The notes under the pieces were generated by a model, which was given only the letters and a program-made list of their open reading frames with translations, was not told where the DNA came from and ran no database searches. The position numbers and the translations under genes are program-made. A stretch of DNA of 64,000 nucleotides from Streptomyces sp. NRRL B-24484 (lineage in GTDB: Bacteria > Actinomycetota > Actinomycetes > Streptomycetales > Streptomycetaceae), in assembly GCF_000717715.1 (NCBI RefSeq), contig NZ_JOAI01000050.1, positions 1 to 64,000 on the forward strand. Reading direction: 5' to 3'. Positions within the stretch are counted from its first letter, which is position 1. Each line of letters begins with the position of its first letter. Of the stretch, positions 18,391 to 27,667 are shown one piece after another.

Positions 18391-19164
18391 ATGTCAGCGG
18401 CCCCGCCCGACAACGACGCGCTGTGGGCCCGAGGGATCGTCAAGTCCCACCACGGCACACCCGCCCTGCGCGGAGTCTCGCTCGCCGTCCGGGAGGGCGA
18501 GGTCCTCGCCGTCACCGGGCCCCGCGGCTCCGGCAAGAGCACCCTGCTCGGCTGCCTCTCCGCCCAGCTGCCCGTCGACGAGGGCGAGGTCTGGTTCCAC
18601 GGCGCCCCCGTGCACACCCTCGGCCGCACCGGCCGCGAGAAGCTCCGCCGCGAGCGCTTCGGCTGGGTCGGCTCCGAGCCGCACCTGGTGCCGGAGCTGA
18701 CGGCCCGCGAGAACACCGCCCTGCCGCTGCTGCTCGCCGGCTCCGGCCACCGCGCCGCTTACACCGCCGCCACCGAATGGCTCGAACGGCTCGACGTCGC
18801 CGACTGCGCCACCCGTCGCCCCGCCGAACTGACCCAGGCCCAGCGCCAGCGGATCGCCGTCGCCCGGGCGCTCGCACCGCTGCCCCGGGTGGTCTTCGCC
18901 GACGACCCGGGCGCGCCCCTGCACCGCGAGGAGCGGGAGCAGGTGCTGCGGATACTCGCCAGCGCCGCCCGCTCGCACAGCCTCACCCTGCTCCTGGCCA
19001 CCCACGACCCGGAGCCGGCCGGCCAGGCCGACCGCACCCTCACCCTCGTCGACGGCCGGATCGCCGGCACGGCGACCGGCACCGCCGCCGGCCGCACCAC
19101 GACCGGCTCCACCGCATCCGGCTCCACCGCCACCGGCTCCACGGCCGTCACGGCCGCACGCTGA
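18391..19164 (+). CDS. ABC transporter ATP-binding protein with degenerate motifs
   Basis: A 257-residue ATPase of the LolD/MacB type. Walker A is intact (GPRGSGKST, residues 43-51). The Q-loop glutamine appears replaced (GWVGSEPHL), the signature LSGGQ is LTQAQ (147-151), and Walker B ends ADDPGAP (from about residue 170), so the catalytic Glu is Asp and the D-loop is lost. The H-loop histidine is present (THD, near residue 205). The C-terminus is a Thr/Gly/Ser repeat tail. It lies 16 bases before the permease gene and probably forms one complex with it. Either a low-activity regulatory ATPase or a specialised subfamily is possible. Confidence 0.85.
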   Translation: MSAAPPDNDALWARGIVKSHHGTPALRGVSLAVREGEVLAVTGPRGSGKSTLLGCLSAQLPVDEGEVWFHGAPVHTLGRTGREKLRRERFGWVGSEPHLVPELTARENTALPLLLAGSGHRAAYTAATEWLERLDVADCATRRPAELTQAQRQRIAVARALAPLPRVVFADDPGAPLHREEREQVLRILASAARSHSLTLLLATHDPEPAGQADRTLTLVDGRIAGTATGTAAGRTTTGSTASGSTATGSTAVTAAR

Positions 19165-19180
19165 GAGCCGAGAGGACGAC

Positions 19181-20317
19181 GTGTTCCCACTCCGACTGGT
19201 CAGGGGGTACCGGGCGCTCGACCTGGTCCGCTGGCTGCTCACCGCGACCGCCGCCGCGACGGCCGCCGCCTTCCTGCTCCGCTCCCTCGGCCGGGCCCTG
19301 GGCGAACCCTCGGCCACCTCGGTGCCCCGGCTGCTGTGGTCCCTGCCCGCACTGGCCGCGATCGGCTGGCTCTCCGCCGCCGCCGCGCGCGCCGTGCCGG
19401 CCCAGCACCCCGAGCGGATCGCCGGTCTCGCCGCGGCCGGCTACGGCCCGGTCCGCCTCCGGCTGCTGATCGCCGTCGAGGCGGCGCTCGCCGCCGCCCT
19501 CGGCAGCGTGCTCGCCCTGCTGCTCTTCCTCGTGCTGCGCAACGACATCGCCGGGCCCGGGCTCGCCGCCGACGTCGGCCTCGGCAGCTCACTGCCGGCC
19601 GCCGCGCCGGTCACCCTGCTCGTCCTCGTGCCGCTGGTCGCCGGCTGCGCGGCCGCCGCGGCCGTCCCGCTGACCGACGCCCTGCCCGGCCGGACGGGCG
19701 AACCCCGCAGCACCGGCTTCCACCCGGTACGGATCGCCCTGCCGATCGGGCTCGCCGTCGTCGGCGCGGCCCTGGAGCTGTACGGACTGCGGCCCGGAGC
19801 CGAGCAGGACGGCCGACCCCTCGAACTCCCCGCCCACCTCGGCTCGGTCGGCACCGCCGCACTCGTCGGCTGGGCCCTCACCGCCCTCGGGCTCGCGCTG
19901 CTCACCGCACCTCTGCTGGCACTGGCCGGCCGGATCCTCGCGGTGCGCCGGCCCGGCCCGGTGCGGCTGCTCGCCGCCCGGTCGCTCACCGCGGAGGCCC
20001 GGCCGCTCGCCGGCCCGCTCGCCGTGCTCGTCCTCGGCCTCGCGGTGCTCCTCGCGGCGATCGCCTACGGCGACGACCCCGACCTGCCCGTCCGCGCGGC
20101 CGTCCTCCTGGTCACCGGCTGCGCGGTCGGCGCGGTGGTGGCCCGGGCCCTGGAGATCCGCGCGGCCCGGCGCGAGGTGACCGCCGCCCTGGTCCGGCTC
20201 GGCGCCGAACCGGCGACACTGCGCGCGGCCGTCGCCGTACGGGCCGCCGCCGCCGGCGTCGTGCTGCTCCTCACCGGCGGCCTGACCGCGCTCTTCGCGG
20301 CGGCCTGCCTGGTCTGA
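19181..20317 (+). CDS. ABC transporter integral membrane subunit (FtsX/MacB-like permease)
   Basis: A 378-residue, strongly hydrophobic protein with about nine or ten membrane segments and no soluble periplasmic domain, unlike full-length MacB/LolE. It is a plausible permease for the ATPase just upstream, with which it is almost contiguous. The GTG start follows AGAGGAC. The cargo is unknown. Short arginine-rich cytoplasmic loops such as ARALEIRAARREV suggest N-in topology. A 19-bp terminator follows at 20361-20400. Confidence 0.8.
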   Translation: MFPLRLVRGYRALDLVRWLLTATAAATAAAFLLRSLGRALGEPSATSVPRLLWSLPALAAIGWLSAAAARAVPAQHPERIAGLAAAGYGPVRLRLLIAVEAALAAALGSVLALLLFLVLRNDIAGPGLAADVGLGSSLPAAAPVTLLVLVPLVAGCAAAAAVPLTDALPGRTGEPRSTGFHPVRIALPIGLAVVGAALELYGLRPGAEQDGRPLELPAHLGSVGTAALVGWALTALGLALLTAPLLALAGRILAVRRPGPVRLLAARSLTAEARPLAGPLAVLVLGLAVLLAAIAYGDDPDLPVRAAVLLVTGCAVGAVVARALEIRAARREVTAALVRLGAEPATLRAAVAVRAAAAGVVLLLTGGLTALFAAACLV

Positions 20318-20360
20318 GACCCCGGCCCGCACGGCGTCGGGCCGCGGCCTGCGCCGGAAC

Positions 20361-20400
20361 GGAAGAGCGGTGGACACCCGAGGGTGTCCACCGCTCTTCC
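20361..20400. terminator. Perfect bidirectional terminator
   Basis: A perfect 40-base palindrome: arms 20361-20379 and 20382-20400 around the two central bases GA. It lies between the convergent permease gene and rlmN and ends both transcripts. Confidence 0.92.
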
Positions 20401-20440
20401 ACGTCCGGGACGTTCCGGCCGCAGCTCCGCTGAGGGCCGC

Positions 20441-21541
20441 TCAGCCCGCGGCGGCCAGCTGGCCGCAGGCGCCGTCGATCTCCTGGCCACGGGTGTCGCG
20501 GACGGTCGTCGGCACCCCGTGGGCCTGCAGCCGCCGGACGAACTCGCGCTCGTCCGGCGGGCGGGACGCCGTCCACTTGGACCCGGGCGTCGGGTTCAGC
20601 GGGATCAGGTTCACGTGCACCCGGTGGTTCTTGATCAGCCGGCCGAGCAGGTCGGCCCGCCACGCCTGGTCGTTGATGTCCTTGATCAGCGCGTACTCGA
20701 TGGAGATCCGGCGGCCGGACTTGTCCGCGTAGTTCCACGCGGCGTCCAGCACCTCGTCGACCTTCCACCGGGTGTTCACCGGCACCAGCTCGTCGCGCAG
20801 CTCGTCGTCGGGCGCGTGCAGGGAGAGCGCCAGCCGGCAGCTGAGGCCCTCGTCGGCGAAGCGGTGCATGGCGGGCACCAGGCCGACCGTGGAGACGGTG
20901 ATGCCGCGCTGCGAGAGGCCGAAGCCGTCCGGCGCCGGGTCGGTCAGCCGGCGGATCGAGGCCAGCACCCGGTTGTAGTTGGCCAGCGGCTCGCCCATGC
21001 CCATGAAGACCACGTTGGAGAGCCGGGCCTCACCGCCGGGCACGGCACCGCTCTTCAGGTCCCGCATGCCGGAGGCGATCTGCTCCACGATCTCCGCGGT
21101 CGACAGGTTGCGGGTCAGACCCGCCTGACCGGTCGCGCAGAACGGGCAGTTCATGCCGCAGCCGGCCTGCGAGCTGATGCACATGGTGACCCGGTCCGGG
21201 TAGCGCATCAGCACCGACTCGACCAGGGTGCCGTCGAAGAGCTTCCACAGCGTCTTGCGGGTGGCGTCGTCGTCGCAGGACACGTGCCGGACCACCGACA
21301 TCAGGTCCGGCAGCAGGCTCTCCGTGAGCTTCCCGCGGCTGCCCGCAGGAATGTCCGTCCAGGTCGCCGGGTCGTCGGACAGCCGGCCGAAGTAGTGGTT
21401 GGACAGCTGCTTGGCGCGGAACGGCTGCTCGCCCAGCTCGGCGACGGCCTCCTTGCGCTCGGCGGGGCTGAGGTCGGCGAGGTGTCGCGGGGGCTTGGCG
21501 CCGCGCGGCGCGACGAAGGTCAGTTCTCCGGGCTTAGGCAT
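20441..21541 (-). CDS. rlmN: 23S rRNA (adenine-2503-C2) methyltransferase RlmN
   Basis: A 366-residue radical SAM enzyme that methylates C2 of A2503 in 23S rRNA and A37 of some tRNAs. The CxxxCxxC cluster motif is CGMNCPFC, followed by [11 protein letters not shown]. The downstream [12 protein letters not shown] and [12 protein letters not shown] stretches are typical of RlmN, and the C-terminal GACGQL carries the second catalytic cysteine. The ATG has no Shine-Dalgarno but a -10-like GACACT nearby, so the message may be leaderless. Its first codons and leader are duplicated upstream of the ORF at 21534-22064, and the stop of that ORF overlaps this start by eight bases. Confidence 0.96.
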   Translation of the reverse strand: MPKPGELTFVAPRGAKPPRHLADLSPAERKEAVAELGEQPFRAKQLSNHYFGRLSDDPATWTDIPAGSRGKLTESLLPDLMSVVRHVSCDDDATRKTLWKLFDGTLVESVLMRYPDRVTMCISSQAGCGMNCPFCATGQAGLTRNLSTAEIVEQIASGMRDLKSGAVPGGEARLSNVVFMGMGEPLANYNRVLASIRRLTDPAPDGFGLSQRGITVSTVGLVPAMHRFADEGLSCRLALSLHAPDDELRDELVPVNTRWKVDEVLDAAWNYADKSGRRISIEYALIKDINDQAWRADLLGRLIKNHRVHVNLIPLNPTPGSKWTASRPPDEREFVRRLQAHGVPTTVRDTRGQEIDGACGQLAAAG

Positions 21542-22126
21542 GGTGCATCCAGTGTCGCAGATCGCCGGAGCCCCCCGTCTCCCGCTCGTCCGGGGGGATC
21601 GGTCCGGCCGCCGCCCGCCGTCGCTTGCCCCCCCCACGGCCCCGGACGGCCCGAGCCCTCGTCAGCACTGGCCGTTTCGAGCACCGCGCCCCGTCCCTCG
21701 GCGTGCACGACGTAGGTGTCCCCTCAGGAGTGAGTGCGACGGACACCGTGAGGACGTCGCCCTCACCCGCCCAGAAGCGAGGGCCGGCACTGGAGCAAAG
21801 TGCGACGTGACTGGTGAAGGGGTGGAAGCGCCCCAGTGTGCTGTTCCGGGCCCTGTCCACCAGGGCCTCCATGACGGTGCGCTCATGAAGCACGAGATGG
21901 CAGCGGAAGGCCTGCCAGCCGTGGATGCCTCCGTACTCGGCGACCTGAGCCACCGCCGCCGCTCGGAGCGGGACCAGCAGGGGCTCTCCGCGCCGACATC
22001 GCGCCCCACTGCGGCCGGGCGCCGTCAGTAAGCCGGCCTGAGGCCGGTTCCAGGGCTCAGGCATGGTGCATCCAGTGGTGCAGGCCGGCCCGTCTCCCGC
22101 CCGGTCGGGGGGATCGGTCTCCGCCC
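21530..22126. repeat. Direct repeat of the rlmN leader/start flanking a 0.5-kb segment
   Basis: Copy A at about 21530-21606 and copy B at about 22056-22126 share AGGCATGGTGCATCCAGTG, then a similar spacer, then CCGTCTCCCGC and GGGGGGATCGGTC, with small indels. Copy A includes the rlmN start codon and copy B the start codon of the extra ORF. The enclosed segment is about 525 bp from repeat to repeat. This points to duplication of the rlmN 5' region, with or without gain of foreign DNA. Confidence 0.85.
21534..22064 (-). CDS. Small hypothetical protein of unknown origin between duplicated leaders
   Basis: A 176-codon frame starting at an ATG in leader copy B (ATG CCT GAG CCC, like ATG CCT AAG CCC of rlmN). 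The middle (about residues 20-125) looks protein-like, with [32 protein letters not shown] and [19 protein letters not shown]. The last ~50 residues are Arg/Gly-rich and read through leader copy A, ending HWMHHA. Third-position GC is lower than in neighbouring genes, and codon 12 is the rare TTA, which depends on the bldA tRNA in Streptomyces. I recognise no family. It may be a recently gained or decaying gene; expression is unproven. Confidence 0.5.
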   Translation of the reverse strand: MPEPWNRPQAGLLTAPGRSGARCRRGEPLLVPLRAAAVAQVAEYGGIHGWQAFRCHLVLHERTVMEALVDRARNSTLGRFHPFTSHVALCSSAGPRFWAGEGDVLTVSVALTPEGTPTSCTPRDGARCSKRPVLTRARAVRGRGGGKRRRAAAGPIPPDERETGGSGDLRHWMHHA

Positions 22127-22218
22127 GGACCGGCCCCGGGTGGGTCACGCGTGGACGGGGGCTCCGAGTTCGGCTGAGCGTGTCCGCGGGGTCCGGCCCC
22201 GGAGTCGGGGAACGCCGC

Positions 22219-22247
22219 GAGCCCCGGGCGGTGGGCGCCCGGGGCTC
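22219..22247 (-). terminator. Terminator after cdsA
   Basis: A 12-bp perfect stem (22219-22230, 22236-22247) 27 bases after the cdsA stop. Confidence 0.8.
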
Positions 22248-22273
22248 GTGGTGGGTGGAGCGGGTGGTGCGGT

Positions 22274-23308
22274 TCAGCCGCCGACGAAGGCTGCGAGCAG
22301 CAGCCAGGCGACCGGGGCCGTCGGCAGCAGCGAGTCGAGCCGGTCCATGATGCCGCCGTGACCCGGCAGCAGGGTGCCCATGTCCTTGATGCCCATGTCG
22401 CGCTTGATCATGGACTCGGCCAGGTCGCCCAGCGTCGCCGTGACCGCCGCGCAGCCGCCCAGGATCAGGCCCTGCCACCAGGCGCCGTCGTCGATCGCGT
22501 ACTCCATCAGCAGCGCGCCCGCGATCATCGACAGGCCGATGCCGCCGGCCAGGCCCTCCCGGGTCTTGCCCGGACTGATCGTCGGCGCGAGCTTGTTCCG
22601 CCCGAACTTGTAGCCCACGGCGTACGCGCCGGTGTCGCTGCAGATGGTGACCACGAGGAAGATCAGGATCCGCCAGGCCCCGTCCTCGGCGGCCAGCATC
22701 AGGGCCACGAAGGTCGCCAGGAACGGCACGTAGAAGGCGGTGAAGACACCCGCCGTCACGTCCCGCAGGTAGTTCTCCGGGGGCTTGCTCATCCGCCAGA
22801 CCAGCACCGCCAGGCCGGTGAGCGCCAGCACGGCGGACGCCCACTGCCCGCCCGCGGTGTAGCCGACCAGCGGCATCGCCACTGCGCCGGCGATCAGCGG
22901 GACCATCGGCACGTGCACGCCCTTGGTCTCCGCCAGGCGGGAGTTCAGCTCCCAGACGCCCACCGCGACGGCCGCGACCACGACCACCAGGAAGAGCGCC
23001 TTCACGAAGAAGAGCGAAGCGACGATCACAGCGCCGAGGCCGACTCCCACGCCTATCGCGGCGGGCAGGTTGCGGCCGCCGCGCTGCTTGCGGGGCTGCT
23101 GGTCGGTTGGGGCCACGGGTGTCTCCTGCGCGGGGGGCATGGTCCGATTCTGTGCCGCAGTGCCCCTTCGGTACACCACAGGCTGCTGCGAGTGACCCGT
23201 TCGGGGCCGAGCGGGGGCGTCGGCACGGGGGCCACTCGCAGCAGAGAACTCGGTGGCGAGCGTTTCGGTTCCGCCCCGGATGCCCTGGGCGTCGGGGGCG
23301 TCGTTCAT
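22274..23308 (-). CDS. cdsA: Phosphatidate cytidylyltransferase CdsA
   Basis: A 344-residue integral membrane enzyme that makes CDP-diacylglycerol from phosphatidate and CTP, the branch point of phospholipid synthesis. About 80 hydrophilic residues, Pro/Gln-rich, precede the first membrane segment (IGVGVGLGAVIVASLFFV). The family signature near the C-terminus is LGDLAESMIKRDMGIKDMG followed by LPGHGGIMDRLDSLL. Its ATG overlaps the frr stop by one base (TGATG), so it is co-translated with the ribosome-recycling factor gene. Confidence 0.94.
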   Translation of the reverse strand: MNDAPDAQGIRGGTETLATEFSAASGPRADAPARPRTGHSQQPVVYRRGTAAQNRTMPPAQETPVAPTDQQPRKQRGGRNLPAAIGVGVGLGAVIVASLFFVKALFLVVVVAAVAVGVWELNSRLAETKGVHVPMVPLIAGAVAMPLVGYTAGGQWASAVLALTGLAVLVWRMSKPPENYLRDVTAGVFTAFYVPFLATFVALMLAAEDGAWRILIFLVVTICSDTGAYAVGYKFGRNKLAPTISPGKTREGLAGGIGLSMIAGALLMEYAIDDGAWWQGLILGGCAAVTATLGDLAESMIKRDMGIKDMGTLLPGHGGIMDRLDSLLPTAPVAWLLLAAFVGG

Positions 23309-23865
23309 CAGACCTCGAGGAGCTCGGCTTCCTTGTGCTTCAGCAGCTCGTCGATCTGGGCCACGTAGCGGGTCGTGACGTCGTCGAGCTCCTTCTCGCC
23401 GCGGCGGCCCTCGTCCTCGCCGACCTCGCCGTCCTTGACGAGCTTGTCGATGGCGTCCTTGGCCTTGCGGCGGATCGAGCGGATCGAGACCTTGGCGTCC
23501 TCGCCCTTGCCGCGCGCGACCTTGATGTACTCCTTGCGGCGCTCCTCCGTCAGCTGCGGGAACACCACGCGGATGATGGAGCCGTCGTTCGACGGGTTGA
23601 CGCCGAGGTCCGAGTCGCGGATCGCGGTCTCGATGTTGCGCAGCGCGCTCTTGTCGAACGGCGTGATGACGGCCATCCGCGGCTCCGGCACGGAGAAGGA
23701 CGCGAGCTGGTTGATCGGCGTCAGGGCGCCGTAGTAGTCCGCGACGATCTTGTTGAACATCGCCGGGTGGGCACGGCCGGTCCGGATGGCGGCGAAGTCG
23801 TCCTTGGCGACGGCGACGGCCTTCTCCATCTTCTCCTCGGCCTCGAGGAGGGTCTCTTCGATCAC
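23308..23865 (-). CDS. frr: Ribosome-recycling factor
   Basis: A 185-residue factor (family size about 185) that with EF-G splits post-termination ribosomes. The N-terminal coiled coil and the conserved [13 protein letters not shown] region are present, as are the central domain II ([20 protein letters not shown]) and the C-terminal helix. It lies between pyrH and cdsA with 66 bases to pyrH, the normal Streptomyces order. Confidence 0.97.
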   Translation of the reverse strand: MIEETLLEAEEKMEKAVAVAKDDFAAIRTGRAHPAMFNKIVADYYGALTPINQLASFSVPEPRMAVITPFDKSALRNIETAIRDSDLGVNPSNDGSIIRVVFPQLTEERRKEYIKVARGKGEDAKVSIRSIRRKAKDAIDKLVKDGEVGEDEGRRGEKELDDVTTRYVAQIDELLKHKEAELLEV

Positions 23866-23931
23866 TGTCTGCTCCCTGTCCGGTTCATCTGCTGTAGTCC
23901 CGTACCGGTGCCCCGGACGGCTGATTGCTGC

Positions 23932-24696
23932 TCAGGGCCGGGCGGATTCCTGGCTGATGAGTGTGCCGATCTTCTCACCCTTCACCGCCCGGGCGATATT
24001 GCCCTCGGCCAGCAGCTCGAAGACCAGGATCGGCAGGTCGTTGTCCTTGCACAGGGTGATGGCCGTCAGGTCCGCCACCTTGAGGTCGCGGGCGATCACC
24101 TCGGTGTAGTCCAGCGAGTCGAAGCGGACCGCCGCCGCGTTGGTGCGCGGGTCGGAGTCGTAGACCCCGTCGACGCCGTTCTTGCCCATCAGCAGCACCT
24201 CGGCGTGGATCTCCAGCGCGCGCTGCACCGCGGTCGTGTCGGTGGAGAAGTACGGCATGCCCATACCGGCGCCGAAGATCACCACGCGGCCCTTCTCCAG
24301 GTGCCGCACCGCGCGCAGCGGCAGGTACGGCTCGGCGACCTGGCCCATCGTGATGGCGGTCTGGACGCGGGTCTCGATGCCTTCCTTGATCAGGAAGTCC
24401 TGCAGCGCGAGGCAGTTCATTACGGTGCCGAGCATGCCCATGTAGTCGGAGCGGGCCCGGTCCATGCCGCGGACCTGCAGCTCCGCGCCGCGGAAGAAGT
24501 TGCCGCCGCCGATCACCACGGCGACCTCGGTGCCGGCACGGACGACGGTCGCGATCTCGCGGGCGATGGCGTGCACCACGTCCGGGTCCACGCCGAGGCC
24601 GCCGCCGCCGGCGAAGGCCTCACCCGACAGCTTGAGCAGCACCCGGCGGCGCGAACCGTCCTGCGTGTCCCGGCCGGTCTCCAGCGTCTCCTGCAT
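23932..24696 (-). CDS. pyrH: UMP kinase
   Basis: A 254-residue amino-acid-kinase-fold enzyme that phosphorylates UMP to UDP for RNA and nucleotide-sugar synthesis. LLKLSGEAF near the start, [10 protein letters not shown] and [16 protein letters not shown] are the family's nucleotide-binding motifs, with [12 protein letters not shown] later. The ATG at 24696 has AAGGAG at good spacing and is preferred over an upstream ATG 17 codons earlier. A terminator and a palindrome lie between tsf and this gene, suggesting a separate promoter. Confidence 0.95.
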   Translation of the reverse strand: MQETLETGRDTQDGSRRRVLLKLSGEAFAGGGGLGVDPDVVHAIAREIATVVRAGTEVAVVIGGGNFFRGAELQVRGMDRARSDYMGMLGTVMNCLALQDFLIKEGIETRVQTAITMGQVAEPYLPLRAVRHLEKGRVVIFGAGMGMPYFSTDTTAVQRALEIHAEVLLMGKNGVDGVYDSDPRTNAAAVRFDSLDYTEVIARDLKVADLTAITLCKDNDLPILVFELLAEGNIARAVKGEKIGTLISQESARP

Positions 24697-24778
24697 GGAC
24701 TTCTCCTTCTCCACCTGCGGACTCGCAGGGCTGCATGTGCTGCTCACAACACCGGGAGTGCGGTGCCCGGCTCTGTGC

Positions 24779-24797
24779 GTACGCGCCGGGCGCGTAC
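24779..24797. promoter_or_regulatory. Palindrome upstream of pyrH
   Basis: GTACGCGCC and its exact complement are separated by one G. The tight palindrome, 83 bases before the pyrH start, looks like an operator rather than a terminator. No regulator is known to me for it. Confidence 0.45.
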
Positions 24798-24800
24798 ACG

Positions 24801-24858
24801 CGAGGAGGCCACTGCCGCGGGAACCGGTACGGTGTCCTGCACGGCAATGGCCTCCTCG
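24801..24858 (-). terminator. Terminator/attenuator between tsf and pyrH
   Basis: A 17-bp stem with one mismatch (24801-24817 with 24842-24858) and a 24-base loop, about 120 bases after the tsf stop. Confidence 0.75.
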
Positions 24859-24978
24859 TCGTTCATGGTGCCGACGCGCCCCCCGAGGGGTGCTGGAGAG
24901 CCCGATCGGCGCGTTCCCGGCCGCTGCTGCGGCCCGGCGCGCTTCCTACCTTAGGCCGGAAGCGCGGGGGAACGGGTT

Positions 24979-25818
24979 TCAGGCGCCGACGCGGAAGCGG
25001 ACGAAGCGCTTGAGCGCGACGCCGTTCTCCTCGAGGACCTTGGCGACGGTCTTCTTGTTGTCCTTGGCGAACGCCTGCTCCAGGACGGAGTTCTCCTTGA
25101 CGAAGCCGGTGACGCGACCCTCGACGATCTTCGGCAGGGCGGCCTCGGGCTTGCCCTCCTCGCGAGCGGTGGCCTCGGCGACGCGGCGCTCGTTCTCGAG
25201 GTCCTCGGCCGGGATGTCCTCGCGGGACAGGAACTTCGGCGCGAAGGCGGCGATGTGCTGCGCGACGTCCTTGGCGACCTCGGCGTTCTCCTTGTCGAGC
25301 TCGACGAGGACACCGATGGTCGGCGGGAGGTCCGGGTCCGACTTGTGCATGTAGACGCCGACGAAGCCCTCGCCGTCGAACTGCGCGAAGCGACGGAAGA
25401 CGATCTTCTCGCCGAGGGTGGCGTTGGCCTCGTCCACGAACTGCTGGACGGTCTGGCCGGCGGCGATCTCGGAGGCCAGGGCGGCTTCGAGGTCGGCCGG
25501 GGAGGTGGCGGCGACGTGCGCGGCGATCGCGTTGGCGACCTCGACGAACTTGCCACCCTTGGCGACGAAGTCGGTCTCGCAGTTCAGCTCGACCAGGACG
25601 CCGGCCTTGTTGCCCTCGGCGATCAGCGAGGCGACGGCGCCGTTGGAGGCGTCACGGCCCTCGCGCTTGGCAACGCCCTTCTGGCCCTTGATGCGGAGGA
25701 GCTCGACGGCCTTCTGGACGTCACCCTCGGCCTCGTCCAGGGCCTTCTTGCAGTCCATCATGCCGGCGCCGGTGAGCTCACGGAGCTTCTTGACGTCCGC
25801 GGCGGTGAAGTTCGCCAT
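24979..25818 (-). CDS. tsf: Translation elongation factor Ts
   Basis: A 279-residue guanine-nucleotide exchange factor for EF-Tu. The N-terminal module MANFTAADVKKLRELTGAGM and the TDFV motif (NCETDFVAKG) are typical. The length matches Streptomyces EF-Ts. It is downstream of rpsB, separated by two tandem hairpins, so part of the rpsB transcription probably stops before it. Confidence 0.97.
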   Translation of the reverse strand: MANFTAADVKKLRELTGAGMMDCKKALDEAEGDVQKAVELLRIKGQKGVAKREGRDASNGAVASLIAEGNKAGVLVELNCETDFVAKGGKFVEVANAIAAHVAATSPADLEAALASEIAAGQTVQQFVDEANATLGEKIVFRRFAQFDGEGFVGVYMHKSDPDLPPTIGVLVELDKENAEVAKDVAQHIAAFAPKFLSREDIPAEDLENERRVAEATAREEGKPEAALPKIVEGRVTGFVKENSVLEQAFAKDNKKTVAKVLEENGVALKRFVRFRVGA

Positions 25819-25860
25819 GGTGTGATCTCTTCTCACGTCTCGCGTGTCTGCGTGGGGTGG

Positions 25861-25934
25861 TGCGGGGGCCGTTGGTTCGGCCCCCGCACGGGAGAGAGGG
25901 GCACCTACCGGTGTCGTACCCGGTGGGTGCCCCT
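25861..25934 (-). terminator. Two tandem hairpins between rpsB and tsf
   Basis: Hairpin 1: an 11-bp perfect stem at 25861-25871 with 25878-25888. Hairpin 2: a 15-bp stem with one mismatch at 25897-25911 with 25920-25934. They fill the rpsB-tsf gap and may attenuate transcription so that S2 exceeds EF-Ts. Confidence 0.75.
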
Positions 25935-25947
25935 CACCCTTGGTACG

Positions 25948-26862
25948 TCAGGCCTGCTCGGCCTCGGCGGCCGGAGCCTCGGCGGGGGCCTCGGCGGGGG
26001 CCTCGGCGGCCGGAGCCTCGGTGGCCTCAGCCTCGGCGGCGGGAGCCTCGGCGGCCTCAGCCTCGGCGGCGGGAGCCTCGGCGGCCTTCTGGCCCTCGAG
26101 GATGTCCTTCTCCCAGTCGGCCAGCGGCTGGTCGGCGCCCGGCTCGGCCTTCGCGTCGCCCTTGGCGACACCGGCGCGGGACTTCAGGCCCTCGGCGACG
26201 GCGTCGGCGATCACACGGGTCAGCAGGGTGACGGAGCGGATCGCGTCGTCGTTGCCCGGGATCTTGTAGTCGACCTCGTCGGGGTCGCAGTTGGTGTCGA
26301 GGATGGCGACGACCGGGATGTTGAGCTTCCGGGCCTCGCCGACCGCGATGTGCTCCTTCTTGGTGTCCACGATCCAGACGGCGCTGGGAACGCGCTGCAT
26401 GTCGCGGATACCGCCGAGGGTCTTCTCCAGCTTGTCGTACTCACGCTGGAGGACCAGGAGCTCCTTCTTGGTGAGGCCGGAACCGGCCACATCCGTGAAG
26501 TCGATCTCGCTGAGCTCCTTGAGGCGCTGCAGACGCTTGTAGACGGTCGAGAAGTTGGTCAGCATGCCGCCGAGCCAGCGCTGGTTCACGTAGGGCATGC
26601 CCACGCGGGTGGCCTGCTCGGCGATGGCCTCCTGGGCCTGCTTCTTGGTGCCGACGAAGAGGATGCTGCCGCCGTGGGCAACGGTCTCCTTGACGAACTC
26701 GAAGGCGCGGTCGATGTAGTTCAGCGACTGCAGGAGGTCGATGATGTAGATGCCGTTGCGCTCCGTGAAGATGAAGCGCTTCATCTTCGGGTTCCAACGA
26801 CGGGTCTGGTGACCGAAGTGGACGCCGCTCTCCAGCAGCTCCCGCATCGTGACGACGGCCAT
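25948..26862 (-). CDS. rpsB: 30S ribosomal protein S2
   Basis: A 304-residue S2. The N-terminus ([20 protein letters not shown]) and core motifs such as [12 protein letters not shown] are typical. The last ~60 residues are a low-complexity Ala/Glu/Pro tail built from repeats like AEAPAAEAE, longer than in E. coli but common in actinomycetes. GAGGAG lies seven bases before the ATG. The leader upstream contains an 8-bp hairpin at 26939-26962. Confidence 0.97.
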   Translation of the reverse strand: MAVVTMRELLESGVHFGHQTRRWNPKMKRFIFTERNGIYIIDLLQSLNYIDRAFEFVKETVAHGGSILFVGTKKQAQEAIAEQATRVGMPYVNQRWLGGMLTNFSTVYKRLQRLKELSEIDFTDVAGSGLTKKELLVLQREYDKLEKTLGGIRDMQRVPSAVWIVDTKKEHIAVGEARKLNIPVVAILDTNCDPDEVDYKIPGNDDAIRSVTLLTRVIADAVAEGLKSRAGVAKGDAKAEPGADQPLADWEKDILEGQKAAEAPAAEAEAAEAPAAEAEATEAPAAEAPAEAPAEAPAAEAEQA

Positions 26863-27667
26863 GGCCGTGCTCCTCAGGTTTTGCGCCCGGCGAGCCGCTC
26901 CGCGGAGGGAACGGGGAACCGGGTCTCTCGGTTGTGTCCGTGGCGGCCGGGTGACCGCCACGCCTGACGCCCCGGGCGTGCCAAGCCGCCGCGGCCTGGT
27001 CGGCACTGGGGCCGGCAGGCTCGGCGGACCGAGCGGCACTCGCACCGGACGGAGACCACGCCGACCCCTTGCGGGGCGGCCGCTCCACCGGTGGCGGGGC
27101 GTGCGAAGTCGACCCGGTGGACCGGGTCGCGTGTGAAGTGTACGGGAAGGCCCGAGTTGCGGGCGACTCCGGCGGTCGGGTGCACCGGGGCGGACGGGTG
27201 TGAACGGGGATCGGTTCGGCGGGGCGCGGGACGGCGTTCGCTCCGGGTCGTGAACCGTTCCCCGGTGGTCCGTCGTTGTTCACCCGGTCGGGTGAGGGCG
27301 GTTGTCCACAGGGCGGGGTTGTCCACAGGTCTCGCGGTGCGGTCCGCGGCCCCGGCGTCCGCGGGCCAGCCTGGCCGGCATGAACCGTCCGATCCTTCCG
27401 ACGCGACCGTGGTCGTCGCTTCTGCCGTGGCCGTGGCTGCCCTTCGTGCTCCGGCCGTGGCCGTCCCCGTTCCGGAGATTGACGGCGCGGGGGCCGGTGG
27501 TGTCCGCGGGCCGACGGGCGCCGGCGCCGCCCGGGGAACGTCCGGCTCGGTCACCGGGGCCGGGTCGGTGGACGTCGTCGGTGCGGCCTGCGGGGCTTCC
27601 GGCAGGGCCGTCCACGGAGCGGGCCGCCTCGTCGGGCCCGATGCGGTGGGCAGGGAAGGCCTTCGGG
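26863..27667. other. Intergenic region: rpsB promoter/leader and DnaA-box pair
   Basis: 805 bases between rpsB and the best-supported start of the M23 peptidase. It holds a hairpin (26939-26962) in the rpsB leader, a -10-like TACACT on the minus strand at 27137-27142 as a candidate rpsB promoter, and two DnaA-box sequences at 27302-27327 listed separately. Plus-strand frames in 27380-27667 are open and could be an N-terminal extension of the peptidase. Confidence 0.5.
27302..27327. promoter_or_regulatory. Pair of DnaA-box sequences
   Basis: TTGTCCACA, the Streptomyces DnaA-box consensus, occurs perfectly at 27302-27310 and 27319-27327, 17 bases start to start. Position upstream of rpsB and of the peptidase gene makes a regulatory or DnaA-titration role possible; this is not oriC, since no dnaA/dnaN and no larger cluster is nearby. 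Confidence 0.6.

Noticed and set aside
27302..27327. Replication origin
   Set aside because: Only two boxes, no dnaA or dnaN and no long box cluster.
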